A stretch of 23,134 nucleotides of DNA, from NCBI GenBank assembly GCA_963854565.1, contig CAWKZT010000013.1, positions 1-23,134 of the forward strand, written 5' to 3'. This document shows positions 1 to 7,561 of the stretch, one piece after another (the first letter of the stretch is position 1; the number at the start of each line of letters is the position of its first letter). The translations under genes were made by a program, and so were the position numbers. Below the pieces are notes generated by a model. That model saw only the letters and a list, made by a program, of their open reading frames with translations. It ran no database searches and was not told where the DNA came from. Source of the stretch: CAWKZT01 sp963854565 (GTDB taxonomy: Bacteria; Actinomycetota; Acidimicrobiia; Acidimicrobiales; JAHEJN01).

Positions 1-94
1 CCATTTGCAAACCATAGGACATCACAAACAGTTAATAGCAAGTTTGTTCTGCCGGTCGAGAAATGATGCCAACTCTCGTTATTCTGTTCGTCCT

Positions 95-1903
95 GTGAAG
101 AAGCTCTCGAAATATGCCCCATTTGTCAGTGTCATCGCTGTTGCGCTGGCGGTGATTGCATGGACCGTCTTCACCGGCGACGAGCCCCGCGACGAATTGA
201 CCCTCGATCAATTCCAAGCCGAAATCGAAGCGGACCACGTCGTAACGGCCGACATTTTGGAGAAATCTCGTCGTGTTACCGGCGAACTGCAAGATGGCAC
301 GCGTTATAAAGTCGAGTACATCAAAGACTTCGGCGACGAACTCGTGGTGTCGTTGATAGATGCCGACCCAGCCATCAAAATCGATGTTGATCACGAATCA
401 ACCCCTCGGTGGGAGTCGTTGCTCTACAGCATGCTTCCTCTCATAATCCTCATTGGCGCTTTCGGCTTTTTCATCACGCAAATGCAGGGCGGCGGCAAGA
501 TGGGCAAGTTCGGTAAGGCAACTGCCTACCAGCCCGACCAGGATGCTTCTGCGGTCACGTTTGCTGATGTGGCGGGTGCTGATGAAGCGGTTGAAGAACT
601 TCGAGAGATCAAAGATTTCCTCGAAGACCCCAACCGATTCGCGGCGCTAGGCGCGGCGATTCCCAAAGGCGTTTTACTCTTCGGACCGCCCGGCACAGGT
701 AAGACCTTGCTGGCCCGCGCCGTAGCCGGTGAGGCGGGTGTGCCGTTCTACAGCATTAGCGGTTCGGACTTTGTTGAGATGTATGTGGGCATTGGAGCCA
801 GTCGTGTTCGTAATCTGTTCAAGCAAGCCAAAGAGACTGCTCCTGCCATTATTTTTATTGATGAGATTGATGCTGTGGGTCGTCACCGCGGCGCCGGCGT
901 CGGTGGTGGTCACGACGAACGTGAACAAACGCTCAACCAACTGCTCGTCGAGATGGACGGGTTCGATGCTGCCACAGGTGTGATCTTGATCGCCGCGACC
1001 AACCGGTCCGACATCCTCGATCCAGCCCTTCTTCGCCCCGGGCGATTCGACCGCCAAATCGTGATCGATGCCCCTGATGTAAAGGGTCGCAAGCAGATCC
1101 TTGAAGTACACGCCAAGGGCAAACCCCTCGGTGACGGCGTTGACCTAGAACGCATTGCTCAGCGCACCCCCGGATTTACGGGTGCCGACCTGCAGAATCT
1201 ACTCAACGAAGCAGCATTGTTAACCGTTCGCGAACGCCGCACGTCGATCACCATGGCAGACATTGCCAATTCGGTTGATCGTGTGATTGCGGGACCCGAG
1301 CGTAAGAGTCGCCTCATGAGCGACGAAGACAAACGGGTTATTGCTTATCACGAGGCGGGTCACGCCCTTGTAGGTCACCTTCTGCCGGAGTGCGATCGCG
1401 TGCACAAGGTCACGATCATCCCTCGTGGTAGGGCGCTCGGCTGGACAATGGCACTGCCCGATCAAGAACGTTTCCTCCATACCAAACCGGCGCTGGAGCA
1501 GCGGCTGTCTATGTTGCTCGGCGGGCGAACCGCCGAGGAATTGGTGTTCAATCAGGTCACGACCGGGGCCGTCGACGACATTGAACGTGCTACAGACCTG
1601 GCCCGCTCCATGGTTACTGAATTCGGCATGAGTGAGCTGCTTGGCCTGCGGAAGTTGGGCCAGCGAAGCGGCGAGGTATTCCTTGGCAAGAGCATGGGTC
1701 ACGACCGTGACTATGGTGACGACGTCGCTGAGCAGGTCGATGCGGAGATCGGCCGCATTATTGAAGCAGCTCATATTGTCGCTACTGATGTGCTCACCAC
1801 GCATCGCGACACGCTCGACAAGATGGCCGACGCGCTGATTGAGCACGAAACGTTGGATCTCGAAGAACTGGGCGAATTATTTGCAGGAATTACTGCCTTG
1901 TAG
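95..1903 (+). CDS. ftsH: ATP-dependent zinc metalloprotease FtsH
   Basis: Membrane-anchored AAA+ protease that degrades misassembled membrane proteins and selected cytosolic regulators. From the GTG at 95 the protein begins with a basic stretch (KKLSK) and a transmembrane segment, then an extracytoplasmic domain, a second transmembrane helix (LLYSMLPLIILIGAFGFF), and the AAA module. Walker A is GPPGTGKT near residue 196, Walker B is IIFIDEID, and the arginine-finger region is LRPGRFDRQ. The zinc motif HEAGH lies near residues 419-423, with the third ligand expected in GAVDDIERAT. The length (about 602 aa) is on the short side for the family but all domains are complete. The frame is open to the window edge and a TTG at 5 is possible, but residues encoded before 95 do not resemble FtsH. 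Neither start has a clear ribosome site. folP follows 48 bases downstream. Confidence 0.96.
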   Translation: MKKLSKYAPFVSVIAVALAVIAWTVFTGDEPRDELTLDQFQAEIEADHVVTADILEKSRRVTGELQDGTRYKVEYIKDFGDELVVSLIDADPAIKIDVDHESTPRWESLLYSMLPLIILIGAFGFFITQMQGGGKMGKFGKATAYQPDQDASAVTFADVAGADEAVEELREIKDFLEDPNRFAALGAAIPKGVLLFGPPGTGKTLLARAVAGEAGVPFYSISGSDFVEMYVGIGASRVRNLFKQAKETAPAIIFIDEIDAVGRHRGAGVGGGHDEREQTLNQLLVEMDGFDAATGVILIAATNRSDILDPALLRPGRFDRQIVIDAPDVKGRKQILEVHAKGKPLGDGVDLERIAQRTPGFTGADLQNLLNEAALLTVRERRTSITMADIANSVDRVIAGPERKSRLMSDEDKRVIAYHEAGHALVGHLLPECDRVHKVTIIPRGRALGWTMALPDQERFLHTKPALEQRLSMLLGGRTAEELVFNQVTTGAVDDIERATDLARSMVTEFGMSELLGLRKLGQRSGEVFLGKSMGHDRDYGDDVAEQVDAEIGRIIEAAHIVATDVLTTHRDTLDKMADALIEHETLDLEELGELFAGITAL

Positions 1904-1951
1904 CGATTCGCTGGCGGTCTGGTTGGTGTTGGCACCGTTATCCTCCGGACC

Positions 1952-2761
1952 ATGTTCTCTGCTTTGGATCGGATCTCTGGCTGCAAGGTCATGGGCGTCA
2001 TTAATGTGACGCCCGATTCCTTTTCTGATGGTGGCCGTTACTTCGCCACATCCGATGCCATTGCTCATGGCGAGCAGATGATTGCCGACGGGGCGGCCAT
2101 TGTGGATGTCGGAGGTGAGACCACCCGCCCTGGTTCCCACGGTGTCGACGTGGCAACCGAACTGGAACGAATCTTGCCCGTTGTTCAGGCGCTCGCGCCA
2201 CATACTGTGCTGTCGATCGACACCACCAAGGCCGAAGTGGCGGTGGCGGCGGTAAATGCTGGTGCCATGATCGTTAACGACGTCGGCGGCACGCTGGCTC
2301 GACTCGCTGGCGAAATGGGCGTTGGTTATGTGGCGATGCATTCTGTTGGCACGCCCGCAAATATGCAAGACAATCCTAGTTATGAGGATGTTGTGGGAGA
2401 GGTAATCAGCTACGTCGGGGCACTTGCGCACGAGGCGACCGAGGCCGGTTCGCCACGGGTCTGGATCGACCCTGGTCTGGGGTTCGGCAAGACCGAGGCC
2501 CACAACCTCACCTTGGTGCGCAACATTGCCGCGTTGGGTGCGGCAGGTTGGCCGGTTCTCATCGGGGCAAGCCGCAAGATGTTTATTGGCCGGTTGCTGG
2601 CGCAATCCGATGGTGTCAACTCTACCGATACTGACGACCGCCTTGAAGGCTCGCTCACGGTGGCAACTTGGGCCGCAAGCGTCGGCTGCGACGTGGTGCG
2701 GGTGCACGATGTGTTGGCGACGGTCGGAGCCACAAACATTGTGGGCCGGGTAAAAAAATAG
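1952..2761 (+). CDS. folP: dihydropteroate synthase
   Basis: Condenses 6-hydroxymethyl-7,8-dihydropterin pyrophosphate with p-aminobenzoate to give dihydropteroate, in cytosolic folate synthesis, and is the sulfonamide target. The 269-aa TIM-barrel protein shows the family motifs in order: MGVINVTPDSFSDGG near the N-terminus, DVGGETTRPG (pterin loop), SIDTTKAEVA, VNDVGG, IDPGLGFGKTEAHN, LIGASRKMFIG with the binding Lys, and the C-terminal RVHDV. The ATG at 1952 gives a normal family N-terminus. No Shine-Dalgarno site is visible before it. folB and folK lie just downstream, separated by one unrecognised gene. folE, which often sits between ftsH and folP in actinobacteria, is not here. Confidence 0.97.
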   Translation: MFSALDRISGCKVMGVINVTPDSFSDGGRYFATSDAIAHGEQMIADGAAIVDVGGETTRPGSHGVDVATELERILPVVQALAPHTVLSIDTTKAEVAVAAVNAGAMIVNDVGGTLARLAGEMGVGYVAMHSVGTPANMQDNPSYEDVVGEVISYVGALAHEATEAGSPRVWIDPGLGFGKTEAHNLTLVRNIAALGAAGWPVLIGASRKMFIGRLLAQSDGVNSTDTDDRLEGSLTVATWAASVGCDVVRVHDVLATVGATNIVGRVKK

Positions 2762-2846
2762 GGCAGTTTTGCCCGTTATCTAATGATTCGTGCGGCATGA
2801 TGGCAGGACGCGACACAACGGCGTGACGATCCAGGGGGATTAGGCA

Positions 2847-3383
2847 ATGGTCGACAGACCACTTCGAGGCAAATGGGCACTAGGAATCGAGCCCCGAAAC
2901 TTCACTTGGATTCTCAAGGATCGCTTCGCAATCTGTGAGCGACCCGGCGGGTTTGGCACTAATCACCGACGGGTCCGCCGCCAAGAAGAAATCATCTGGC
3001 TCCAGCAAAATCATTTTGACCACGTCATCTCGTTACTTAATGCGAACCACAACATTTTGGCCTACGAAGAGCAAAAGATGCCTTACCACCACTGGCCTTT
3101 GGCCACCGGTGACGATGTTGGACCCCGACTCGAAGAAGTATTCGGCGGCATTAAAAAGCTTCTTACTCACGGCGAACAGATCATTATTCATGGCAACGAG
3201 ATGAACGACCTCATGACCGGGTTTGTATGCGCTTACCTGGTGTGGGATCGATTGGTCCCCGAGGTAACCGAAGCGGTCACTGTCGTCGAGCGTATGCTCG
3301 AACGAAAGATGGGACCCGACGCCCGCGCTATGGTCGGCCTGTGCGAACCACGTCCCGAACCTTGGGTCAGTACCGATGGCTGA
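2847..3383 (+). CDS. dual-specificity-phosphatase-like protein with a degenerate active site
   Basis: Unrecognised 178-aa cytosolic protein in the folate cluster. The layout recalls the PTP/DSP fold: a segment with EEIIWLQQNHFDHVISLL resembles the region preceding the general-acid loop, and the HGNEMNDLMTG stretch near residues 115-125 sits where the phosphate loop would be. From H115 to CAYL (residues 128-131) the spacing equals that of the PTEN-type P-loop, but the catalytic Cys is Gly116 and the P-loop Arg is Leu. If the fold assignment is right, this is a pseudophosphatase or a binding protein rather than an enzyme. The ATG at 2847 has a strong upstream AGGGGG at 2833-2838. The gene overlaps folB by 8 bases, so translational coupling is likely. 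The fold is inferred from pattern only. Confidence 0.8.
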   Translation: MVDRPLRGKWALGIEPRNFTWILKDRFAICERPGGFGTNHRRVRRQEEIIWLQQNHFDHVISLLNANHNILAYEEQKMPYHHWPLATGDDVGPRLEEVFGGIKKLLTHGEQIIIHGNEMNDLMTGFVCAYLVWDRLVPEVTEAVTVVERMLERKMGPDARAMVGLCEPRPEPWVSTDG

Positions 3384-3735
3384 TCAGATCCGCATTCGTG
3401 GCCTTCGCGTCATGGCAATATGCGGGGCGTTGCCCGAAGAGCAAGAACGTCGCCAACCCTTCATGATCGATCTCGACGTCGAAGCCGATCTCGTAACGGC
3501 CGGATCCTCCGACGACCTGGGCGACACCATAAACTACGGCGAACTGTGCGAACGCATTACCGACGTGGTCCAGACCGGTCGTTTCGTGTTGATTGAGCGG
3601 GTAGCGACCGTCATTGCCGAAACAGTCCTCAAGTATGATCGCGCTGAGGCGGTAACGGTCGAGCTACGCAAGCTGCGACCACCAGTGCCCGAGTCGCTCG
3701 ATACGTGCGGCGTCAGGATTCGTCGAACCCGATGA
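3376..3735 (+). CDS. folB: dihydroneopterin aldolase
   Basis: Cleaves 7,8-dihydroneopterin to 6-hydroxymethyl-7,8-dihydropterin and glycolaldehyde in the folate pathway. The 119-aa protein is of normal length and carries the family landmarks: the start RIRGLRVMAICGALPEEQ with the catalytic Glu region, QPFMIDLDVEAD, the INYGELCE segment with the active-site Tyr, and the C-terminal KLRPPVP with the catalytic Lys. The start at 3376 lies inside the end of the phosphatase-like gene, and the stop overlaps the folK start in an ATGA arrangement at 3732-3735. Both point to translational coupling. Confidence 0.96.
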   Translation: MADQIRIRGLRVMAICGALPEEQERRQPFMIDLDVEADLVTAGSSDDLGDTINYGELCERITDVVQTGRFVLIERVATVIAETVLKYDRAEAVTVELRKLRPPVPESLDTCGVRIRRTR

Positions 3736-4181
3736 CACGGGCGTTCCTCGCCTTAGGTTCTAATATTGGCGATAAACGCGCGTACCTCCGGGCTGCTATT
3801 GCCGCGATGCCCGATGTGGTCCGCCAATCACCTCTGTATGAGACTGACCCTGTGGGCGGCCCCGAGCAAGACGATTATTTCAACCTAATTGTCCAGCTCG
3901 AAACCGATAGATCACCCCGGCAACTTCTCGACCTTTGTCAACGCCTCGAACATGTTGCGCAGCGTGTGCGAGAAATCCGATGGGGTCCACGCACCCTCGA
4001 TGTCGATGTCTTGTGGGTCGACGGGAAGACCGCCGACGAACCTGATCTCGTCGTGCCCCATCCACGCATGTTTGAGCGTGCCTTTGTCATGGTCCCTCTC
4101 GGGTCCCTGGCATCCGACCTGGCCGGGTCTGACTGGGAGGACTACGACCTCACCGAAGTTCGACTGGTCGGCGATTTGTAA
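3732..4181 (+). CDS. folK: 2-amino-4-hydroxy-6-hydroxymethyldihydropteridine pyrophosphokinase (HPPK)
   Basis: Transfers pyrophosphate from ATP to 6-hydroxymethyl-7,8-dihydropterin, making the FolP substrate. The 149-aa protein begins FLALGSNIGDKRAYL, has the substrate region SPLYETDPVGGPEQDDYFN, the signature RWGPRTLDVDVL with the two Mg-binding Asp residues, and VPHPRMFERAFVMVPL near the end. The ATG at 3732 was chosen over an in-frame upstream codon at 3705 because it gives the standard family N-terminus and an ATGA overlap with folB. Its TAA shares one base with the next start. Confidence 0.96.
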   Translation: MTRAFLALGSNIGDKRAYLRAAIAAMPDVVRQSPLYETDPVGGPEQDDYFNLIVQLETDRSPRQLLDLCQRLEHVAQRVREIRWGPRTLDVDVLWVDGKTADEPDLVVPHPRMFERAFVMVPLGSLASDLAGSDWEDYDLTEVRLVGDL

Positions 4182-4921
4182 TGCCGTCGGTGCGCATCAT
4201 TGGTCCCGGACGAGCTGGTCTGGCGTTTTCCGCCGCGTTGGTTTCGTTGGGTTGGGATGTGGCTGGACTTGTGCACCGTGGCGATCCGGTAGCGAAGGCG
4301 GCTCAGGGTGTCGATCTCCTCCTCATAACGACGCCCGATGCGCGGATCGCCGATATTGCGTCACAGATTATTCCCGAACCCGAAACCGTTGTAGCCCATG
4401 TTGCTGGATCGCTCGGTCTAGGTGCCCTGGCGCCCCACCCTCGCCGGGGATCCCTCCATCCGCTGATGGCTCTGCCTCCCGGGGCAGATGGTGTTCACCG
4501 ACTGATTTCGGGCGGCTGGTTTGCCGTAGCTGGCGACGAAATGATGTTCGACATCGGCGCAGCCTTCCATGGACAGTTGGTCGAGATCGATGATCAATTT
4601 CGTCCGCTGTATCACGCTGCTGCAACGATCGCGGCGAATCATCTTGTGGCGTTGATGGGTCAGGTGCAACGTATCGCCGAGTTGATCGACATGCCGATGG
4701 GCGCCTACCTCGACCTGGCCGAGGGAAGCCTCGAAAACGTTCGGTCGCTAGGTAGTCGAGGGGCGCTTACTGGTCCCGCGGCCCGGGGTGACAATGCCAC
4801 CATTGCCCGCCATATTGCGGCGTTGCCCGACAGTGAACGTGAGACGTACCATGCCATGCGTCGCGAGTCCGAACGGCTAGCGCGTGGAACCAAGGGCGCT
4901 AACCGCCTACCCCACGAGTAG
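4181..4921 (+). CDS. Rossmann-fold DUF2520 protein, candidate PanG-type ketopantoate reductase
   Basis: A 246-aa cytosolic protein with an N-terminal NAD(P)-binding motif IIGPGRAGLAF (glycines 8 to 13) and ITTPDARI at the end of the next strand. HVAGSLG and SLHPLMALPPG follow, then a helical C-terminal half (YHAAATIAANHLVALMGQ, LTGPAARGD) typical of the Rossmann-like + DUF2520 family. From memory, the Francisella PanG ketopantoate reductase belongs to this family. The gene sits 8 bases before panC and 1 base into the folK stop, as its mycobacterial counterpart also neighbours panC. A role in making pantoate for PanC is therefore plausible, but this is inference from family and position. Confidence 0.85.
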   Translation: MPSVRIIGPGRAGLAFSAALVSLGWDVAGLVHRGDPVAKAAQGVDLLLITTPDARIADIASQIIPEPETVVAHVAGSLGLGALAPHPRRGSLHPLMALPPGADGVHRLISGGWFAVAGDEMMFDIGAAFHGQLVEIDDQFRPLYHAAATIAANHLVALMGQVQRIAELIDMPMGAYLDLAEGSLENVRSLGSRGALTGPAARGDNATIARHIAALPDSERETYHAMRRESERLARGTKGANRLPHE

Positions 4922-4929
4922 GACCTGCC

Positions 4930-5778
4930 ATGTACACCGTCCATACCATCCCTCAAGCGAGAGCGTTTCTCGACTCGGCGCGAGCACGAGGGCAACAGGT
5001 TGGGCTTGTGCCCACAATGGGGTTTCTGCACGCCGGTCACCAGTCGCTCATGCGTCGGGCAGTTTCGGAATGCGATGTGGTTGTTGCCACAATTTTTGTG
5101 AATCCGTTGCAGTTTGCTCCTAATGAAGATCTGGCTGCCTATCCCCGCGATTTTGTTGCGGACAGCGAATTGGCAGCCGAAGCAGGAGTCTCGATTTTGT
5201 TGGCGCCGTCGGTCGATGAGATGTACCCCGAGACGGTTGTTACATCGGTACGAGTGAGCGGATTATCTGACGGCCTCGAAAGTGGCGCTCGACCCACCCA
5301 TTTCGAGGGCGTCGCCACGGTGGTCGCCAAGTTGTTCAACGTGGTCGGACCATGTCGTGCCTACTTCGGCGAGAAGGACTATCAACAGTTGGCGGTAATC
5401 CGCCGGATGGTTAGCGACCTCTCTTTCAACATTCAAGTGATCGGTTGTCCGATCGTTCGTGAAGTTGATGGGTTAGCGATGTCCAGTCGGAACGCCTATC
5501 TCGAAGCCGCCGATCGCGAAGCGGCAACTTGTTTACGCCGGGCACTGGACGCCGGGGTGGCGCTGCTTGAAGCAGGGGAACGATCGGTTGTGGCGATTGA
5601 AGCGGCTATGTCGGCGGTCGTCGAGGCTGAGGATCGGGCAACCCTTGATTACGTTGCGGTGCGCGACGCCGACACGTTGCAAACGATTGCTCAGGTCGAG
5701 GAGGATGCCCACCTTTTGGTTGCCGCGAAAGTTGGTCCAAGCCGACTCATCGACAACTGCGCATTCAGCGGTAAGTGA
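4930..5778 (+). CDS. panC: pantoate--beta-alanine ligase (pantothenate synthetase)
   Basis: ATP-dependent ligase joining pantoate and beta-alanine to pantothenate, the CoA precursor. The 282-aa protein shows the nucleotidyl-transferase HIGH-like motif in LVPTMGFLHAGHQSLM. IFVNPLQFAPNEDLAAYPR follows, then THFEGVATVVAKLFN, YFGEKDYQQLAVIRRMV, and the KMSKS-like region REVDGLAMSSRNAYL. The length and motif order are normal. There is no obvious ribosome site before the ATG, but the gene follows the DUF2520 gene by only 8 bases. panD, which would supply beta-alanine, is not adjacent. coaX lies three genes downstream, so early CoA steps are grouped here. Confidence 0.97.
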   Translation: MYTVHTIPQARAFLDSARARGQQVGLVPTMGFLHAGHQSLMRRAVSECDVVVATIFVNPLQFAPNEDLAAYPRDFVADSELAAEAGVSILLAPSVDEMYPETVVTSVRVSGLSDGLESGARPTHFEGVATVVAKLFNVVGPCRAYFGEKDYQQLAVIRRMVSDLSFNIQVIGCPIVREVDGLAMSSRNAYLEAADREAATCLRRALDAGVALLEAGERSVVAIEAAMSAVVEAEDRATLDYVAVRDADTLQTIAQVEEDAHLLVAAKVGPSRLIDNCAFSGK

Positions 5779-5840
5779 TGAGCATTAGTTCGTGAACCCC
5801 AGATCGGGACGGGTTACCGACGGGGGAGTACCCTGCGGGC

Positions 5841-6668
5841 ATGAGTAACGCAGACACTCCCGCCGCCGACTGGTATCCCGACCCCTTCGGTCGACACGAA
5901 CATCGCTACTGGGATGGCACGGCCTGGACAGCCAACGTGTCATCACACGGGAAGCAGTCCACCGACGAGCCGGTAGGTGAGGCCAAGACGGTGCAGGGGG
6001 CGCAGTCCGTAGCAAAGATTGCCAAACAGTTGGATAAAGCAGGCGTGGCCGGCGGTGCAGTCTCTGGGGCAGCCTTACTTGATCAGTTGGTCTTGGTAGT
6101 GAACCAAAAGGCCAAGCTGCTAGAAGTCAACAGCGAGTACGCCATTTTCGACGGCGACGGAACGCAGATCGGAATGATCCGCCAGGTTGGCCAGTCAAAG
6201 CTGAAGAAGGCCATACGCGTCCTGACCAGTTACGACCAATACATGACCCACAAATTTCAGATCGTTGATGCCGCAGGCAACATCGTGCTGGCGGTTACCC
6301 GACCAGCCAAATTTATGAAATCCAAGGTCATTATCAACGATGGAGCTGGTGGATCTGTCGGCGAAATTGTGCAGGAAAACATGTTCGGCAAGATTCGCTT
6401 TGGCATGTTCGCCGGCGGCGCCAAGGTCGGTTCATTGAACGCCGAGAACTGGCGCGCCTGGGACTTTTCGATCAAGGATGGCAACGAGGTCGAGGTCGCG
6501 CGAGTAACAAAAACTTGGGAAGGTCTGGCCAAGACAATGTTCACCACGGCCGACAACTACGTTGTGCAGGTCCATGCCCCCCTGGCTGACCCATTGCGCC
6601 TGATGGTTATTGCCGCGGCCCTCACGGTTGATACCGCCCTTAAGCAAGATCAGCGGGGCCTTGGATAA
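5841..6668 (+). CDS. DUF2510 + LURP-one/scramblase-like domain protein
   Basis: A 275-aa protein of unknown role. Residues 11-30 form a DUF2510 module (WYPDPFGRHEHRYWDGTAWT), a short actinobacterial domain often joined to membrane or secreted proteins. From about residue 82 to 265 the pattern of alternating strands resembles the LURP-one/phospholipid-scramblase (Tubby-C-like) fold. Examples are LVLVVNQKAKLLEVNSEYAI, the HKFQIVDAAGNIV strand pair, KSKVIINDGAG and a hydrophobic helix LRLMVIAAALTVDTAL at the C-terminus, which matches the C-terminal helix of that fold. A GGGGGAG stretch about 12 bases before the ATG could serve as ribosome site. It is coupled to nadC by a 1-base overlap, yet nothing ties it to NAD synthesis. 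The domain calls are by eye. Confidence 0.85.
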   Translation: MSNADTPAADWYPDPFGRHEHRYWDGTAWTANVSSHGKQSTDEPVGEAKTVQGAQSVAKIAKQLDKAGVAGGAVSGAALLDQLVLVVNQKAKLLEVNSEYAIFDGDGTQIGMIRQVGQSKLKKAIRVLTSYDQYMTHKFQIVDAAGNIVLAVTRPAKFMKSKVIINDGAGGSVGEIVQENMFGKIRFGMFAGGAKVGSLNAENWRAWDFSIKDGNEVEVARVTKTWEGLAKTMFTTADNYVVQVHAPLADPLRLMVIAAALTVDTALKQDQRGLG

Positions 6669-7552
6669 TGCGTCCAGAACTGCTCGAACCGCCCGCGGGC
6701 GATGTCCGTGCAGCCGTCGAACGGGCACTAGCGGAAGATCTCACACCGCTGGGCGATCTTACGGCCGCCATCTTGCCGCCTGGTGTAACCACCGTGGCGC
6801 AATTCACGGCCCGAGAGGCTGGTCGCCTTGCGGGCATCCCGTGCGCAGCCGAGACCTTTGCCCAAGTCGACCCATCGGTACAGGTGCAATGGTTGCTGCG
6901 TGATGGTGCAATCCTCGAACCGGGCGACGTCATTGGCATTGCCAGCGGCCCGTTGGCATCAATCCTGGTGGCCGAACGAACCGCACTTAATTTCATGGGA
7001 CATTTATCGGGTATCGCCACGAGCGTGTCGTTGTTTGTCGCCGAGGCGCGTGGCAAGGCTCGCATATGGGACACCCGTAAAACTACCCCGGGTTTACGGT
7101 CTCTGGAAAAGGCCGCCGTTCGAGCCGGAGGTGGCCACAACCACCGGGGCAACCTGTCCGATTGGGTCATGATTAAAGACAATCACCTAACTGGCATGTC
7201 GGTTGCTCAGGCTGTCGAGGCCGCACGTGACCGTTGGCCAGCACGTACCGTCCAGGTTGAGTGCGACACCTTGGATCAGATGATCGAAGCCATCAAGGCC
7301 GGCGCCGACCTGTTGTTGCTCGACAATATGACCCCGGATCAAATCCGCGAGTGCGTCACAATCACTGACACCATGGCTGCGGCTGGTGCCAAGCGTCCAT
7401 TACTGGAGGCGTCCGGCGGTATCAAACTCGAAACCGTAGCGGTCTATGCCGACGCAGGTATCGACCTCATGTCCTCTGGGGCACTCACCAATTCGGCTCC
7501 GGTACTTGATATCGGGCTCGATATTGGTTCCGTAGTTACCGCCGACCACTAG
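6668..7552 (+). CDS. nadC: nicotinate-nucleotide pyrophosphorylase (quinolinate phosphoribosyltransferase)
   Basis: Converts quinolinate and PRPP to nicotinate mononucleotide, the committed step of de novo NAD synthesis. The 294-aa protein shows ALAEDLTPLGDLT at the N-terminus, ERTALNFMGHLSGIAT, the quinolinate-binding DTRKTTPGLRSLEK followed by AVRAGGGHNHR, IKDNHL, VECDTLDQ, LLLDNM and EASGGI, all in order. The ATG shares one base with the preceding TAA. coaX begins 9 bases after the stop. nadA and nadB, often found with nadC, are absent from this window. Confidence 0.97.
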   Translation: MRPELLEPPAGDVRAAVERALAEDLTPLGDLTAAILPPGVTTVAQFTAREAGRLAGIPCAAETFAQVDPSVQVQWLLRDGAILEPGDVIGIASGPLASILVAERTALNFMGHLSGIATSVSLFVAEARGKARIWDTRKTTPGLRSLEKAAVRAGGGHNHRGNLSDWVMIKDNHLTGMSVAQAVEAARDRWPARTVQVECDTLDQMIEAIKAGADLLLLDNMTPDQIRECVTITDTMAAAGAKRPLLEASGGIKLETVAVYADAGIDLMSSGALTNSAPVLDIGLDIGSVVTADH

Positions 7553-7561
7553 GACGACACG

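Noticed and set aside
1877..2707. Long minus-strand reading frame opposite folP (276 codons)
   Set aside because: It is antisense to a clear folP and has no motif or ribosome site; long antisense frames are expected in this composition.
2761..2774. Terminator after folP (GGGCA / TGCCC stem after an A-run)
   Set aside because: The stem has only 5 bp, begins in the stop codon and is not followed by a T-run.
3889..4593. Plus-strand frame of 234 codons overlapping folK and the DUF2520 gene
   Set aside because: Runs out of frame through two clear genes, with Cys/Trp/Ser/Arg-rich translation typical of a shadow frame.
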